The notes below the pieces were generated by a model. The model was not told where the DNA came from. It made no database searches and worked only from the letters and a program-made list of their open reading frames with translations. Both the position numbers and the translations under genes were made by a program. Positions 1 through 8,564 of a DNA stretch of 64,000 bases are shown here, in pieces. The stretch comes from an uncultured Hungatella sp. GTDB lineage: Bacteria > Bacillota > Clostridia > Lachnospirales > Lachnospiraceae. The stretch is taken from the NCBI GenBank assembly GCA_949879025.1, contig CATLBO010000005.1, forward strand, positions 1-64,000. Direction: 5' to 3'. Within the stretch, counting starts at the first letter, position 1; each line of letters starts with the position of its first letter.

Positions 1-711
1 CTTCTGGCACAGGAAATCGGCTGCTCTCCTGATCAGATTCTGGACTACGACATCTGTCTTTACAATCTGGACTCCTGTACTACCCTGGGCCTTGAAGGAG
101 AATTCTTCACTGCTCCCCGCATCGATAACCTGACTTCTGTTCAGGCCTGTCTTTCAGCCATTGCTTCCGGCTTCCGCACAGGAGGCATCAATGTCATTTC
201 CCTTTATGACAATGAGGAAGTAGGAAGCCGTACCAAACAAGGTGCGTTTTCCGCTGTCACAGACAGAGTTCTGGAAAAAATATATCTGTCCCTTGGATAT
301 TCCAGGCAGCAGTATTTAAATGCAGTTATGGACGGGTTCCTTTTATCCATGGACGTGGCCCATGCCATCCACCCAAACCACAAGGAAAAATGCGATATAA
401 AAAACCAGATTTTCCCAGGAGACGGAATTGCAATAAAAATGGCTGCAGCCCAGTCCTACGCCACAGATGCTTCCTGCATCAGCGTTATTGAGGATATCTG
501 CCGCCGCAGCCGTATTCCGTACAAAAAATTCTCCAACCGCTCCGACATAAAAGGAGGAGCCACTCTGGGTACTATTTCCTCCGCCATGCTGTCCATGAAG
601 ACCGTGGACATAGGCGTCCCTATTCTTGCCATGCATTCTGCCCGGGAGATTATGGGCACAAATGACCAGACAGCCTTAGTAGCTCTGGCTTCCGAATTCT
701 TCTTGGTATAA
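1..711 (+). CDS. M18 family aminopeptidase, 5' truncated by window edge
   Basis: Reading frame 1 is open from the first base to the TAA at 709-711, giving the last 236 residues of a zinc aminopeptidase of the M18 (aspartyl aminopeptidase, ApeA/ApeB-like) family. Visible motifs are the dinuclear-metal segment around APRIDNL, the catalytic DNEEVGS, the metal-binding SMDVAHAIHP, and the C-terminal AMHSARE His. These enzymes are cytosolic oligomers that remove N-terminal residues from peptides. The N-terminal part with the first His ligand lies outside the window. It is transcribed towards a foldase lipoprotein gene and the two coding regions overlap tail to tail by 36 bases. Confidence 0.93.
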   Translation, partial: LLAQEIGCSPDQILDYDICLYNLDSCTTLGLEGEFFTAPRIDNLTSVQACLSAIASGFRTGGINVISLYDNEEVGSRTKQGAFSAVTDRVLEKIYLSLGYSRQQYLNAVMDGFLLSMDVAHAIHPNHKEKCDIKNQIFPGDGIAIKMAAAQSYATDASCISVIEDICRRSRIPYKKFSNRSDIKGGATLGTISSAMLSMKTVDIGVPILAMHSAREIMGTNDQTALVALASEFFLV

Positions 712-1659
712 TTCAAAAAAATCCGATGTCACCACTTGTTCCCCGCCTTCAAAGGTAATCTGGGACCACTCCTCATCTGGAATGGACACCCTGTGTTCAT
801 TCTCAAACTGCCCGTAAATCTGCTGAAAGGCCCAGTTCTTACGTTCCTTGTAAATCTGGGCCTTTCTTTCCCTTGTAGCATCCATCTCATAATCATTGAC
901 ACATTGAATAATGCAGTACATTCCGTCAGACTCCACAACAGGGCTGATTTCCCCTGATGCCAGGTTAAACGCTGCTTCCTCCAGGGCTTCTGGCTCCTCC
1001 CCCCGCCAAAGCTTCCGCTCCTGGGGGCTTGCTCCCGTCACATCCCTGACTACTGACGAAAAATCGCCGCCCTCTTCCATCATGCGCCCATAAATGGTTT
1101 CCGCCTTTACTCTGTCACCTGTTTCAGCCAGCCGTATGGTAATGACCTTTGCCTCGCTGTCGCTGACTTCCAGATCCAGCCCATCTGTCAGCACTTCCAC
1201 CACCTTGTTGGCAATGTAATAATCCTCATACAAAATCACAGCATCTTCCTCTGAAATGCCTAAATATTCAATCTCGCTTCTGGACAAAGATGAATAATAA
1301 TTTCTGGCCACTCTTCTGACTCTGTCCGCTTCTCTGCCGGACAAGGTAATTCCCCTGTCTTTTGCCAGCAAGGTCATGGTTTTCATATTTTCCAGGAATA
1401 TGCGTACCTGCCCCAAAAAGTACCTGCCGAAGGTATCCCCGTCTTCCATAATAGCATCCCAGATCCTGTCTGTGTAAACCTGCTCATACCGGTTCCTCTC
1501 CGTTAATGCGATCACCATCATCTGGGATCTGGTATACCCCACTGTCTCCAATGTTTCCGCCCCGCTGGGAACTTCCTTTTGGGAACACCCACAGGCAAAT
1601 AATACCAGCAAAATGGCAGTCAGAATGCCAATACACTTCCGTCTGTCTTTCTTTCTCAT
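676..1659 (-). CDS. Parvulin-type peptidyl-prolyl isomerase lipoprotein (PrsA/SurA-like)
   Basis: A 327-residue exported protein. The N-terminus has charged residues, a hydrophobic stretch and a lipobox (LFAC then GCS), so it is probably lipid-anchored on the outer face of the membrane. A SurA-like helical N-terminal region is followed by a parvulin-like segment at about residues 170-265 (KLWRGEEPEALEEAAFNL, then SPVVESDGMYCIIQC). By family it would help fold exported proteins; that role is inferred. The start follows AAAGGAATC. The 3' end overlaps the convergent aminopeptidase gene by 36 bases, with no room for a separate terminator. Confidence 0.85.
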   Translation of the reverse strand: MRKKDRRKCIGILTAILLVLFACGCSQKEVPSGAETLETVGYTRSQMMVIALTERNRYEQVYTDRIWDAIMEDGDTFGRYFLGQVRIFLENMKTMTLLAKDRGITLSGREADRVRRVARNYYSSLSRSEIEYLGISEEDAVILYEDYYIANKVVEVLTDGLDLEVSDSEAKVITIRLAETGDRVKAETIYGRMMEEGGDFSSVVRDVTGASPQERKLWRGEEPEALEEAAFNLASGEISPVVESDGMYCIIQCVNDYEMDATRERKAQIYKERKNWAFQQIYGQFENEHRVSIPDEEWSQITFEGGEQVVTSDFFELYQEEFGSQSY

Positions 1660-1765
1660 TTAAAAGATTCCTTTCCATAATGATCTCACACATGAGGTAA
1701 GGCCAGCCAACCCTTGTCAGAACCAATTCCGATAAATGAAATACTGCAAACCAGTGAACATGAGG

Positions 1766-2551
1766 CTACAGAAGCAGCTTAAGGATTTTCAGAACGCCGC
1801 CGTTTACATTGCTGTCAGCCTGGAACCTTGCAGCTTTTTTCACCTCTTCTCTGGCGTTGCCTACAGCAAAGCTGTAATACGAGCGTTCCAGCATCTCAAT
1901 GTCATTTAGCTGATCGCCAAAAGCCATGGTTTCCTCCGGCTTTATATCCAGATTATCCTGCAAAACCTGAATCGCCTGCCCTTTGCACACCCCTGGAGCC
2001 ATGGCATCCATCCACATGTCACCTGAAATCGTCATTTTCATCTGGCTTCCAAATTTGTCTGTCAGCCCCTTGACAGCTGCCTGAATCCCATGAGCCTTAT
2101 AGGCAGACACTTTAATAATCTCATCAGAAACCTGAGTTAGGTCTTTCACCTTTTTTACCTGGAACTTATATCCGTTAATAATCCAATCTACAAACTCTTT
2201 ATTTTCCGTATCCACATAGACCACGTCCGGCCCGCCTGCCATTACTTCCAATTCCGGACTCTTCCTGATCTCCCTGATCAGTTCCATGGCCGTATCCCGG
2301 TGAATGGGATTCAGAAAAAGATTTCTGCCATGGCACCCCACATAGGCCCCATTGTCAGATAAGTAAAACACTTTCTCTTTAATCGGTTCAAAAACAGCCT
2401 CGATACTGGCCCATTGCCGTCCGCTGGCTGCTGCAAACTGAATTCCCTTTTCCCGCAACTTTAAAATCACATCAAAAAATTCCGGATTCAGCCGATGCTC
2501 TCCGTCCTTTACCAGCGTTCCGTCAATATCGCTTGCTATCAGTTTAATCAT
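1766..2551 (-). CDS. Cof-type HAD-superfamily phosphatase
   Basis: A 261-residue cytosolic phosphatase of the Cof/YidA group. HAD motif I is at the N-terminus (ASDIDGTLV, nucleophile Asp8), motif II in AAASGRQ, and motif IV in AFGDQLNDIEML. The central insertion is the C2B-type cap. Substrates of this group are usually sugar or cofactor phosphates and cannot be told from sequence. Its start codon overlaps the end of the maf gene by 8 bases, so the two are cotranscribed and probably translationally coupled. Confidence 0.9.
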   Translation of the reverse strand: MIKLIASDIDGTLVKDGEHRLNPEFFDVILKLREKGIQFAAASGRQWASIEAVFEPIKEKVFYLSDNGAYVGCHGRNLFLNPIHRDTAMELIREIRKSPELEVMAGGPDVVYVDTENKEFVDWIINGYKFQVKKVKDLTQVSDEIIKVSAYKAHGIQAAVKGLTDKFGSQMKMTISGDMWMDAMAPGVCKGQAIQVLQDNLDIKPEETMAFGDQLNDIEMLERSYYSFAVGNAREEVKKAARFQADSNVNGGVLKILKLLL

Positions 2552-3125
2552 ATGATTCCTCCTCTTCCATCAACCGCTTCCACTCCTGCAGAACCCGTCC
2601 TACCGGAAGCCCTACTACATTATTATAATCTCCGCAAATCCCCTGTATATAAGCTGCAAACCTTCCCTGAATCCCGTATGCCCCTGCTTTATCCATAGGT
2701 TCCTCTGTCTGGGCATAGTCCTGGATCTCATCATTTGTCATAGGATACACAAAAACCTCTGTCTTCTCTGCAAAGGTAACCCCTTTGCTGCCTTTTTCCC
2801 CTTTGTAAATCAAAGTGACACCTGTATACACCTGATGGCTCCGCCCCTGAAGCAGACATATCATCCCCTTCGCTTCCTCATGGCTTTCAGGTTTTCCTAA
2901 AATCCGGCCTTCCACTGCCACAACCGTATCCGCTCCCAGTATCAGCGTCCCTGCAGGCACCTGAGCTGCCACGTCCTCTGCTTTCCGGGCGGACAGATCC
3001 ATAACCACCTCTTTAGGTACTGCAGATGTGATCCGCTCTTCTATCCGGCTGGGCTTTACCTGCGGTTCAATCCCAATCTGGCAAAGCAGTTCCCGTCGTC
3101 TGGGGGAGCCTGAAGCCAGTATCAT
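2544..3125 (-). CDS. maf: Maf nucleoside triphosphate pyrophosphatase
   Basis: A 193-residue house-cleaning pyrophosphatase that hydrolyses non-canonical or excess nucleotides (dTTP/UTP in the YhdE-like subgroup). Hallmarks are the N-terminal ILASGSPRRREL loop, GADTVVAVEGRILGKP and the YTGV segment. I chose the ATG at 3125 rather than the one at 3155 because AAGGAA lies 7-8 bases before it and Maf proteins normally begin with this motif. It overlaps the downstream HAD phosphatase gene by 8 bases. Confidence 0.92.
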   Translation of the reverse strand: MILASGSPRRRELLCQIGIEPQVKPSRIEERITSAVPKEVVMDLSARKAEDVAAQVPAGTLILGADTVVAVEGRILGKPESHEEAKGMICLLQGRSHQVYTGVTLIYKGEKGSKGVTFAEKTEVFVYPMTNDEIQDYAQTEEPMDKAGAYGIQGRFAAYIQGICGDYNNVVGLPVGRVLQEWKRLMEEEESYD

Positions 3126-3302
3126 GGTTATATTCCTTATATCTGCAACCGTCATCTCCTCTGCATTTCCTTTCTGTGTAAATAACTCTTCCCATTATAA
3201 AACATTACAGGAACTTCTACGGATTATTTTACGATATCTGATGCAAATATTCAATGCATTTCCTCCTATGCCCAATAAAAAGGCGTCCGCCCTGCTTTTC
3301 GC

Positions 3303-3860
3303 TTACGGACGAACGCTTAACCTCCCTATGACCTGCTTTTGTTCCTCTCCCCGGGTTCGTATCTGATGCTGCAGGCACCATAAGAAATCTGTCAGATAAA
3401 ACAGCACCAAAGTCACTGCCAGCCTTTTCTCAAACCTTTGAGGCACAAAACCAGTCAGATGCATCAAAAACCCGTTAAGAAACCGAAAATACACGATTCC
3501 CAAAAGCCCCCATCCAAGGCTGCTTTCCAGACAGATGATCCCTTTATAGTTAAACTTCTTCATGCTGTAGTCCCACCAGAAGCTGCCAAACAGCCGGATC
3601 ATGGCCCTGGCAGTCACCAGTTCCATAACCGTAGCCATAATCATGGCCGCCATATACAGCTTTACCGTACTGTCAGCCAGGGGGCTTAAAAGAAAGTTGG
3701 CGCCAATAGCCCCAAAGCCGTAAATAATGCAAAAAGGCCCGTGGCCAAACCCCCGGTTCAGAACCGGAGTACGGTTTTCATAGGTGAGAACCACGCATTC
3801 CAGCAGATACCCCAGCAAGCTGCAGAGAAAAAACCAATTAATCATATAATAGACATTCAT
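3303..3860 (-). CDS. CmpB-like integral membrane protein (putative ABC-transporter type IV)
   Basis: A 185-residue protein with about four or five membrane segments, starting MNVYYMINWFFLCSL and carrying the conserved NRGFGHGPFCIIYGFG segment of the family often labelled putative ABC-transporter type IV. The function of this family is not established. The start at 3860 is preceded by GGAGG at five bases; the upstream in-frame ATG at 3902 lacks one. A short stem with a T-run (about 3278-3315 on the minus strand) overlaps the stop codon and may terminate the transcript. Confidence 0.8.
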   Translation of the reverse strand: MNVYYMINWFFLCSLLGYLLECVVLTYENRTPVLNRGFGHGPFCIIYGFGAIGANFLLSPLADSTVKLYMAAMIMATVMELVTARAMIRLFGSFWWDYSMKKFNYKGIICLESSLGWGLLGIVYFRFLNGFLMHLTGFVPQRFEKRLAVTLVLFYLTDFLWCLQHQIRTRGEEQKQVIGRLSVRP

Positions 3861-3995
3861 ACTTCCCTCCACGTAAAACGCCTGCAGACATCCGGCAGGC
3901 ATGGTAATATTTCACATGTTAGAGTATATCGCATCTTGTTTTAAAATACAAGTACAATATCTTAACGTTTTTCTAACATTCTTTTATTTTGCTGC

Positions 3996-4454
3996 TTAAT
4001 AAGCCATATTTACCAGCAAAGCAATTGCAATCCCCAAAACTGCACCTGCAAACACCTGCAGCGGCGTATGTCCAACGAATTCTTTCAGTTTCTTCTGGAA
4101 TTCGTGATTGTTCAGTTTAAAAAAATCCTGCTCTAAGATCATGTTGAGAAGCTTAGCCTGCTTCCCTGTTTCCTGACGCACTCCTATGGCATCATACATC
4201 ACTACTGCCGCCAAAACAAAGCTGACTGCAAATTCCGGTGACGACACGCCACAGCAGATTCCGCTGGAAACCACCAGAGCGCAAACGGTCGAAGAGTGGG
4301 AACTGGGCATCCCTCCTGATCCCACAAGACGCTCTGGAGAAAAACCGTGGTTCAGAGTACAGTCAATAATGGTTTTCAGTACCTGGGCCACCACCCATCC
4401 GGTCACCGAACTGACTAGTATCTGATTCTCAAGCATTTCCTGCCACACATCCAT
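3996..4454 (-). CDS. Divergent PAP2 family membrane protein (YuiD-like, DUF212)
   Basis: A 152-residue membrane protein with the signature LVGSGGMPSSHSSTV, followed by YDAIGVRQETGKQA and KEFVGHTPLQVFAGA. This is the divergent PAP2/DUF212 family, related to membrane phosphatases but of unknown substrate. It stands alone, with about 93 bases to the gene downstream and about 100 to the gene upstream. Confidence 0.9.
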   Translation of the reverse strand: MDVWQEMLENQILVSSVTGWVVAQVLKTIIDCTLNHGFSPERLVGSGGMPSSHSSTVCALVVSSGICCGVSSPEFAVSFVLAAVVMYDAIGVRQETGKQAKLLNMILEQDFFKLNNHEFQKKLKEFVGHTPLQVFAGAVLGIAIALLVNMAY

Positions 4455-4556
4455 CGTATTCTCCTGTCACCCCAGGCCTTCCCGGCCTATCCATCTTAAG
4501 AATTTCCAAAAATCCCAACCTTATATTCATGCAGCCGCTTTCCCGCAACTATGCTC

Positions 4557-5093
4557 TCATCCCATCTGTTTCGGCCAAACCGCCACCACAAGCCAGTCTT
4601 TGGCATGGCCGAAAAATTCCGTAAGCCCACACAGCTTATCCGCATATAAAATCGCATACCCTTCCCAGGACTTAGGCGGTATAGGCGTTAACGGCCACAT
4701 ATGCCTCAAAATCATGTCCTGTTCCTTTTTTGATACCTGAAAGTATTTCACAGCGTTGTTCATGGCTACCCTGGGATGGGTAAACCCGTGAAAATGTTCT
4801 CCTGTTTCCTTGGCATGGGTATGCCAGTCATACAAAAACAGATCATGAAGCAGCCCGGCTCTGGCCGCTGATCGGCTGTCCCATCCTCTGTTCCTGCATA
4901 TCTCATAGGCAATATAAGAAACCTGTATGCAATGTTCCTTGCAGGTAGTATGGCCATGCTGGATAAACTGATCCATGGACTGAAACACCTTATTTTCTAA
5001 GATATCCCGAACACATGCCATATATTCCTCGTCCCTGCTCCATCGGGCGCTTTTCTGCAAAAGCTCTTCTTTCCTCATTCTCTCCCTGCTCAT
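4557..5093 (-). CDS. HD-domain protein (predicted metal-dependent phosphohydrolase)
   Basis: A 178-residue soluble protein with an HD domain: His in HGHTTCKEHC, the HD pair in AGLLHDLFLYDW, and further His/Asp residues in HGFTHPRVAMNNA and LYADKLCG. This small HD family is common in Clostridia and has no assigned substrate. I chose the ATG at 5093 (MSRERMRK) because GGAAGGA lies eight bases upstream. An in-frame ATG at 5201 would add a hydrophobic 36-residue leader that could be a membrane anchor, but it has no ribosome binding site. Confidence 0.82.
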   Translation of the reverse strand: MSRERMRKEELLQKSARWSRDEEYMACVRDILENKVFQSMDQFIQHGHTTCKEHCIQVSYIAYEICRNRGWDSRSAARAGLLHDLFLYDWHTHAKETGEHFHGFTHPRVAMNNAVKYFQVSKKEQDMILRHMWPLTPIPPKSWEGYAILYADKLCGLTEFFGHAKDWLVVAVWPKQMG

Positions 5094-5228
5094 TCCCTGT
5101 TTCCTTCCCCAAAATATACCAAATACTATGATTACAAAGAGGCAGTTTGGCACAATCAGTGCAGGAAACGCACCTACTATGCCAAACCGCCCTATTGCCA
5201 TTTAATCATTGTTTATAAGCAGCCCTTC

Positions 5229-6674
5229 TCAATAACCTATCAGCCAGTCATACAGCTCCTGATACTTAAGAGCTGAGGCATTCCAGGAATAGTCCTTAGC
5301 CATAGCTCTGTCAATCAGCTTATTCCACTCCCGTTTCTTATCATAGTAGACTCTCTCCGCATATCTGACAGACGCCAGCATCTCATGGGCATTATAATTA
5401 GTAAATGAAAATCCTGTGCCAGTGCCTTCAAATTCATTATATGGCTCAACTGTATCTTTTAAACCTCCTGTTTCCCTGACAATGGGAACCGTGCCGTAAC
5501 GCAGGGCCATCAGCTGGCTCAGGCCGCAGGGTTCAAACAGGGACGGCATTAAAAACGCATCAGAAGCTGCATAAATCTTGTGAGACATAGGCTCGGAGTA
5601 ATAAATCAGCGCAGCTACCTTGCCCGGATATTTCCATGCAAAATGGCGGAACATATTCTCGTAGCGCTCCTCGCCGGTTCCCAAAACCACCAGCTGAATG
5701 GCGTCGCTGCACAAGTCCTCCATCACATATTGGATCAGATCAAATCCCTTCTGGTCCGTCAGCCTGGATACAACGCCGATCATCATCCTGCCGTCATCCT
5801 CATCCAGCCCCAGCTCCCTCTGAAGAGCTCTTTTGTTTTTAATCTTCTCCTTGCGGAAATTCCTGGCATCATAAACCTGCTCGATCATGGAATCGGTAGC
5901 AGGATTGAAATCGTCATAATCAATACCGTTTACAATTCCTCTTAAGCTCCCGGAACGGGCTCTCATAAGGCCGTCCAGGCCCTCCCCGTAAAACGGCATC
6001 TTAATCTCTTCCGCATAAGTGTCGCTTACAGTAGTAATGGCATCTGCAAATACCACGCCGCCTTTGAGCAGATTGCCATCCTTATAAGCCTCCAGCTTAT
6101 CCGGTGCAAAATAGTAATTGGAAAGCCCTGAAAATCTCTGGATGGTCTTTACGTCCCACACACCCTGGAACTTCAGGTTATGGATGGTGAATACAGACTT
6201 CATGTTGCAGAAGAACTCACCGCCGCGGAAACGATCTTTCAGGTAAACAGGGATCAGGCCTGTCTGCCAGTCATGGCAGTGTACCACATCTGGCTGGAAT
6301 CCAATGACCGGCAGTGCGGAAAGGGCCGCATTGCAGAAGAATGAAAACTTCTCCAGATCATACAGCCAATCCCCATATGGCTTCGGACCGGAAAAATATC
6401 CTTCGTTGTCAATAAAATAGAAATGAATTCCCTCATGCTCATAATGCATGATTCCAACATAGCGGCTCTGTCCCATATAATCCATATAGAAATGGTCAAT
6501 GTAGTCCATCTTATCACGCCACTCCTGCTTAATGCAGAGATACTTCGGAATCATGACTCTCACATCATAATACTCCTTATTAAAACACTTAGGCAAAGAA
6601 CCGACAACATCCGCCAGCCCGCCGGTTTTAATAAAAGGCACAGCCTCTGAAGCAACAAACAAAATCTTTTTCAT
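5229..6674 (-). CDS. glgA: Glycogen synthase (ADP-glucose type, GT5)
   Basis: A 481-residue glucosyltransferase that extends alpha-1,4-glucan chains from ADP-glucose. The ADP-glucose binding KTGG is at residues 16-19. The C-terminal GT-B half has SRLTDQKGFDL, GTGEERYE and the catalytic PSLFEPCGLSQLMALRYG. The start at 6674 has AGGAGG nine bases upstream; an in-frame upstream ATG lacks this. No other glg gene is adjacent, so it is a stand-alone unit here, downstream of spo0A in the same direction. Confidence 0.96.
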   Translation of the reverse strand: MKKILFVASEAVPFIKTGGLADVVGSLPKCFNKEYYDVRVMIPKYLCIKQEWRDKMDYIDHFYMDYMGQSRYVGIMHYEHEGIHFYFIDNEGYFSGPKPYGDWLYDLEKFSFFCNAALSALPVIGFQPDVVHCHDWQTGLIPVYLKDRFRGGEFFCNMKSVFTIHNLKFQGVWDVKTIQRFSGLSNYYFAPDKLEAYKDGNLLKGGVVFADAITTVSDTYAEEIKMPFYGEGLDGLMRARSGSLRGIVNGIDYDDFNPATDSMIEQVYDARNFRKEKIKNKRALQRELGLDEDDGRMMIGVVSRLTDQKGFDLIQYVMEDLCSDAIQLVVLGTGEERYENMFRHFAWKYPGKVAALIYYSEPMSHKIYAASDAFLMPSLFEPCGLSQLMALRYGTVPIVRETGGLKDTVEPYNEFEGTGTGFSFTNYNAHEMLASVRYAERVYYDKKREWNKLIDRAMAKDYSWNASALKYQELYDWLIGY

Positions 6675-6766
6675 TTGAAATAACCTCCTCATTTGGAGCG
6701 AATCTCGCAACCCTTATAGCTTTAGTATACAACATTTTTGGGATTTTAGGAAGTACATTCTTGTAT

Positions 6767-6806
6767 TTTGCAGTTGTTTTTGTTATTATTGGTCCCTAAC
6801 TGCAAA
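6767..6806. repeat. 9-bp perfect inverted repeat between spo0A and glgA
   Basis: TTTGCAGTT and AACTGCAAA lie 22 bases apart. The hairpin is not followed by a convincing T-run on either strand, so it may be an operator or a weak 3' structure after spo0A. Its function is unknown. Confidence 0.45.
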
Positions 6807-6893
6807 CCAAACCAGATATGCCGCAATAATTTTGTGCATTCTGCACAGTTGTAACCATACTTCCTTTGGCATCCCTATGTAGTGCCCCCATTC

Positions 6894-7703
6894 TTACAAT
6901 CTTTTATAGTCCAGACGGATTTTATCGGAGAGAAGTGCAATAAATTCCGAATTGGTAGGTTTTCCTTTTCCATTGCTTACCGTATATCCAAAAATAGCAT
7001 TAATAGTGTCCATGCTTCCCCGGCTCCATGCCACCTCAATGGCATGTCGGATCGCCCGTTCCACACGGCTTGGGGTCGTCTGATGCTTTTTTGCAATGCT
7101 GGGATAAAGCACTTTGGTCACAGAAGTCAGCATCTCCTGATCTTCAACGGAAATGGTAATGGCATCTCTTAAATACTGATATCCTTTGATGTGGGCCGGA
7201 ACGCCAATCTCATGGAGAATCTGCGTCACGTCATTTTCCAGGTTCTGCTCCATATAGTCCAGCATGCTCTCAAAAGGCTTCACCTTGCGGGTTCCTGCCA
7301 GGTTCAGTCCTCTGGATTTATTCCCCCGGCCGCCGATCCGGCGTATCTTATCCACCAGCACCTCTTTTTTAAAAGGCTTCATTACAAAATAACTGGCTCC
7401 TATTCCGAATGCGTCTTCTGTCACATTCTCGCTTCCAGCTGCTGATACTACGATAAAACAGGGATTTTTATCTAAATTGCCTTCTGCTTTCACCTTTTCC
7501 ATTACTTCCACACCGTCCATTCCCGGCATGATCACATCCAGAAGCACCACATCCGGCTTTGAATCCACAATCATCTTGTAAGCTTCATCGCCTGTTTTTG
7601 CATTTCCCACCACTTCGATTCCGTCTTCATTTTTCAGCATATCTTTCAATAATTCCATGGTTTTCGGGTTATCCTCTGCAATTGCAACGTTTAATGCTGT
7701 CAT
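6894..7703 (-). CDS. spo0A: Sporulation master response regulator Spo0A
   Basis: A 269-residue DNA-binding response regulator that starts endospore formation. The receiver domain occupies residues 1-120 with the acidic pocket AEDN, phospho-acceptor Asp56 in [11 protein letters not shown], and VMKPFKK. The C-terminal Spo0A domain contains the recognition region [20 protein letters not shown] and ends [13 protein letters not shown]. The start at 7703 has AGGAGG seven bases upstream. A 0A-box-like site (TTCGACC on the plus strand, 7769-7775) about 66 bases upstream could support autoregulation. The usual partner spoIVB is not adjacent. Confidence 0.97.
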   Translation of the reverse strand: MTALNVAIAEDNPKTMELLKDMLKNEDGIEVVGNAKTGDEAYKMIVDSKPDVVLLDVIMPGMDGVEVMEKVKAEGNLDKNPCFIVVSAAGSENVTEDAFGIGASYFVMKPFKKEVLVDKIRRIGGRGNKSRGLNLAGTRKVKPFESMLDYMEQNLENDVTQILHEIGVPAHIKGYQYLRDAITISVEDQEMLTSVTKVLYPSIAKKHQTTPSRVERAIRHAIEVAWSRGSMDTINAIFGYTVSNGKGKPTNSEFIALLSDKIRLDYKRL

Positions 7704-8012
7704 TTTGTGTCCTCCTTTTCGCTGGTAAGATGTATTATAGTCTGTCATTTTCCCTGCTTGCAACGAATTTCGACCGCAAGTTTCCCCTTATTTCGCATTT
7801 TTAAAATACAAACTTTCCCCCACAGATTCTCCCTAAAAATTCATAATTCCTATGTAACCTGTAACCTTTTTCGATCAACACCTCCTTCAGATATAAAACA
7901 GCTGGCACACCGCTTCTTACGCCAAAGCGCTGCTGCCGTTTTCGTTCTGTGAATAGCCTGATACTATGCATTCCTCGAAGGGTATTGCTTTACAAAACGC
8001 ACTCTGCAAAGC
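7704..8012. other. Intergenic region upstream of spo0A
   Basis: This stretch holds the spo0A ribosome binding site and a candidate Spo0A box at 7769-7775 that matches the TTCGACA consensus at six of seven positions. I see no gene in it. No convincing sigma-A or sigma-H promoter could be assigned by eye. Confidence 0.4.
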
Positions 8013-8038
8013 AAAAAAGGCGCCTGCCAGACAGCGCC
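8013..8038 (-). terminator. Rho-independent terminator after the DUF4321 gene
   Basis: On the minus strand GGCGC and GCGCC form a stem directly followed by TTTTTT. It lies immediately after the stop codon of the gene at 8039-8299. Confidence 0.8.
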
Positions 8039-8299
8039 CTAAATCATCCGGTAAATAATCAGAGCCAGGGCTACGCCAATGATACTGGCCATTGTAATCC
8101 GAATGGTTAGTCCAAATGTAATGACAATCACTCCGAGATTGACAACAAGCGGTGAATCAAGTCCAAATGACTGTCCAAAATTCAGCCACGACACTCCGGG
8201 GATATTTTGTGCCACATCCCCCAAAAAGCTTCCCAGCACAATCCCGGACAGTAAAAGTACTAATAAAACCCAAAAGCTTTTATAACCCATCTTTTTCAT
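8039..8299 (-). CDS. DUF4321 small membrane protein
   Basis: An 86-residue protein with two membrane segments flanking an extracytoplasmic loop (SFLGDVAQNIPGVSWLNFG). The layout matches DUF4321, a small family of unknown function in Clostridia. It is a single-gene unit with its own terminator directly downstream. The ATG at 8299 is preceded by AGAGAGGA-type purines at normal spacing. Confidence 0.8.
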   Translation of the reverse strand: MKKMGYKSFWVLLVLLLSGIVLGSFLGDVAQNIPGVSWLNFGQSFGLDSPLVVNLGVIVITFGLTIRITMASIIGVALALIIYRMI

Positions 8300-8473
8300 T
8301 CCTCTCTTCTCACTTTAGTTTAGCACAACAAGAAAAATGTGACAACAACAAAATAACCTGTCTATCAAAAACTCATACCTTTTTCTATGCCTCTTGGCCT
8401 CAAAAGGAAAAAATTCTATAGGTTACGAAAAGGCTTTAAAACCAGGCAGCCTTGTACCTCTCATAAAAACCTG

Positions 8474-8521
8474 TAAAACGCCAATAATCCCGGAACCCGC
8501 TTTTTGGCGGACTTCCGGGAT
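8474..8521 (-). terminator. Terminator hairpin after the NhaC-family gene
   Basis: A nine-base perfect outer stem (ATCCCGGAA with TTCCGGGAT) encloses a second short CCGC/GCGG stem. Downstream on the minus strand is TATTGGCGTTTT, a weak T-tract. Confidence 0.65.
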
Positions 8522-8564
8522 CTGAAATCTTGTTCTGTTCTAATAGGCCTTCTGGCAAAAGCTT

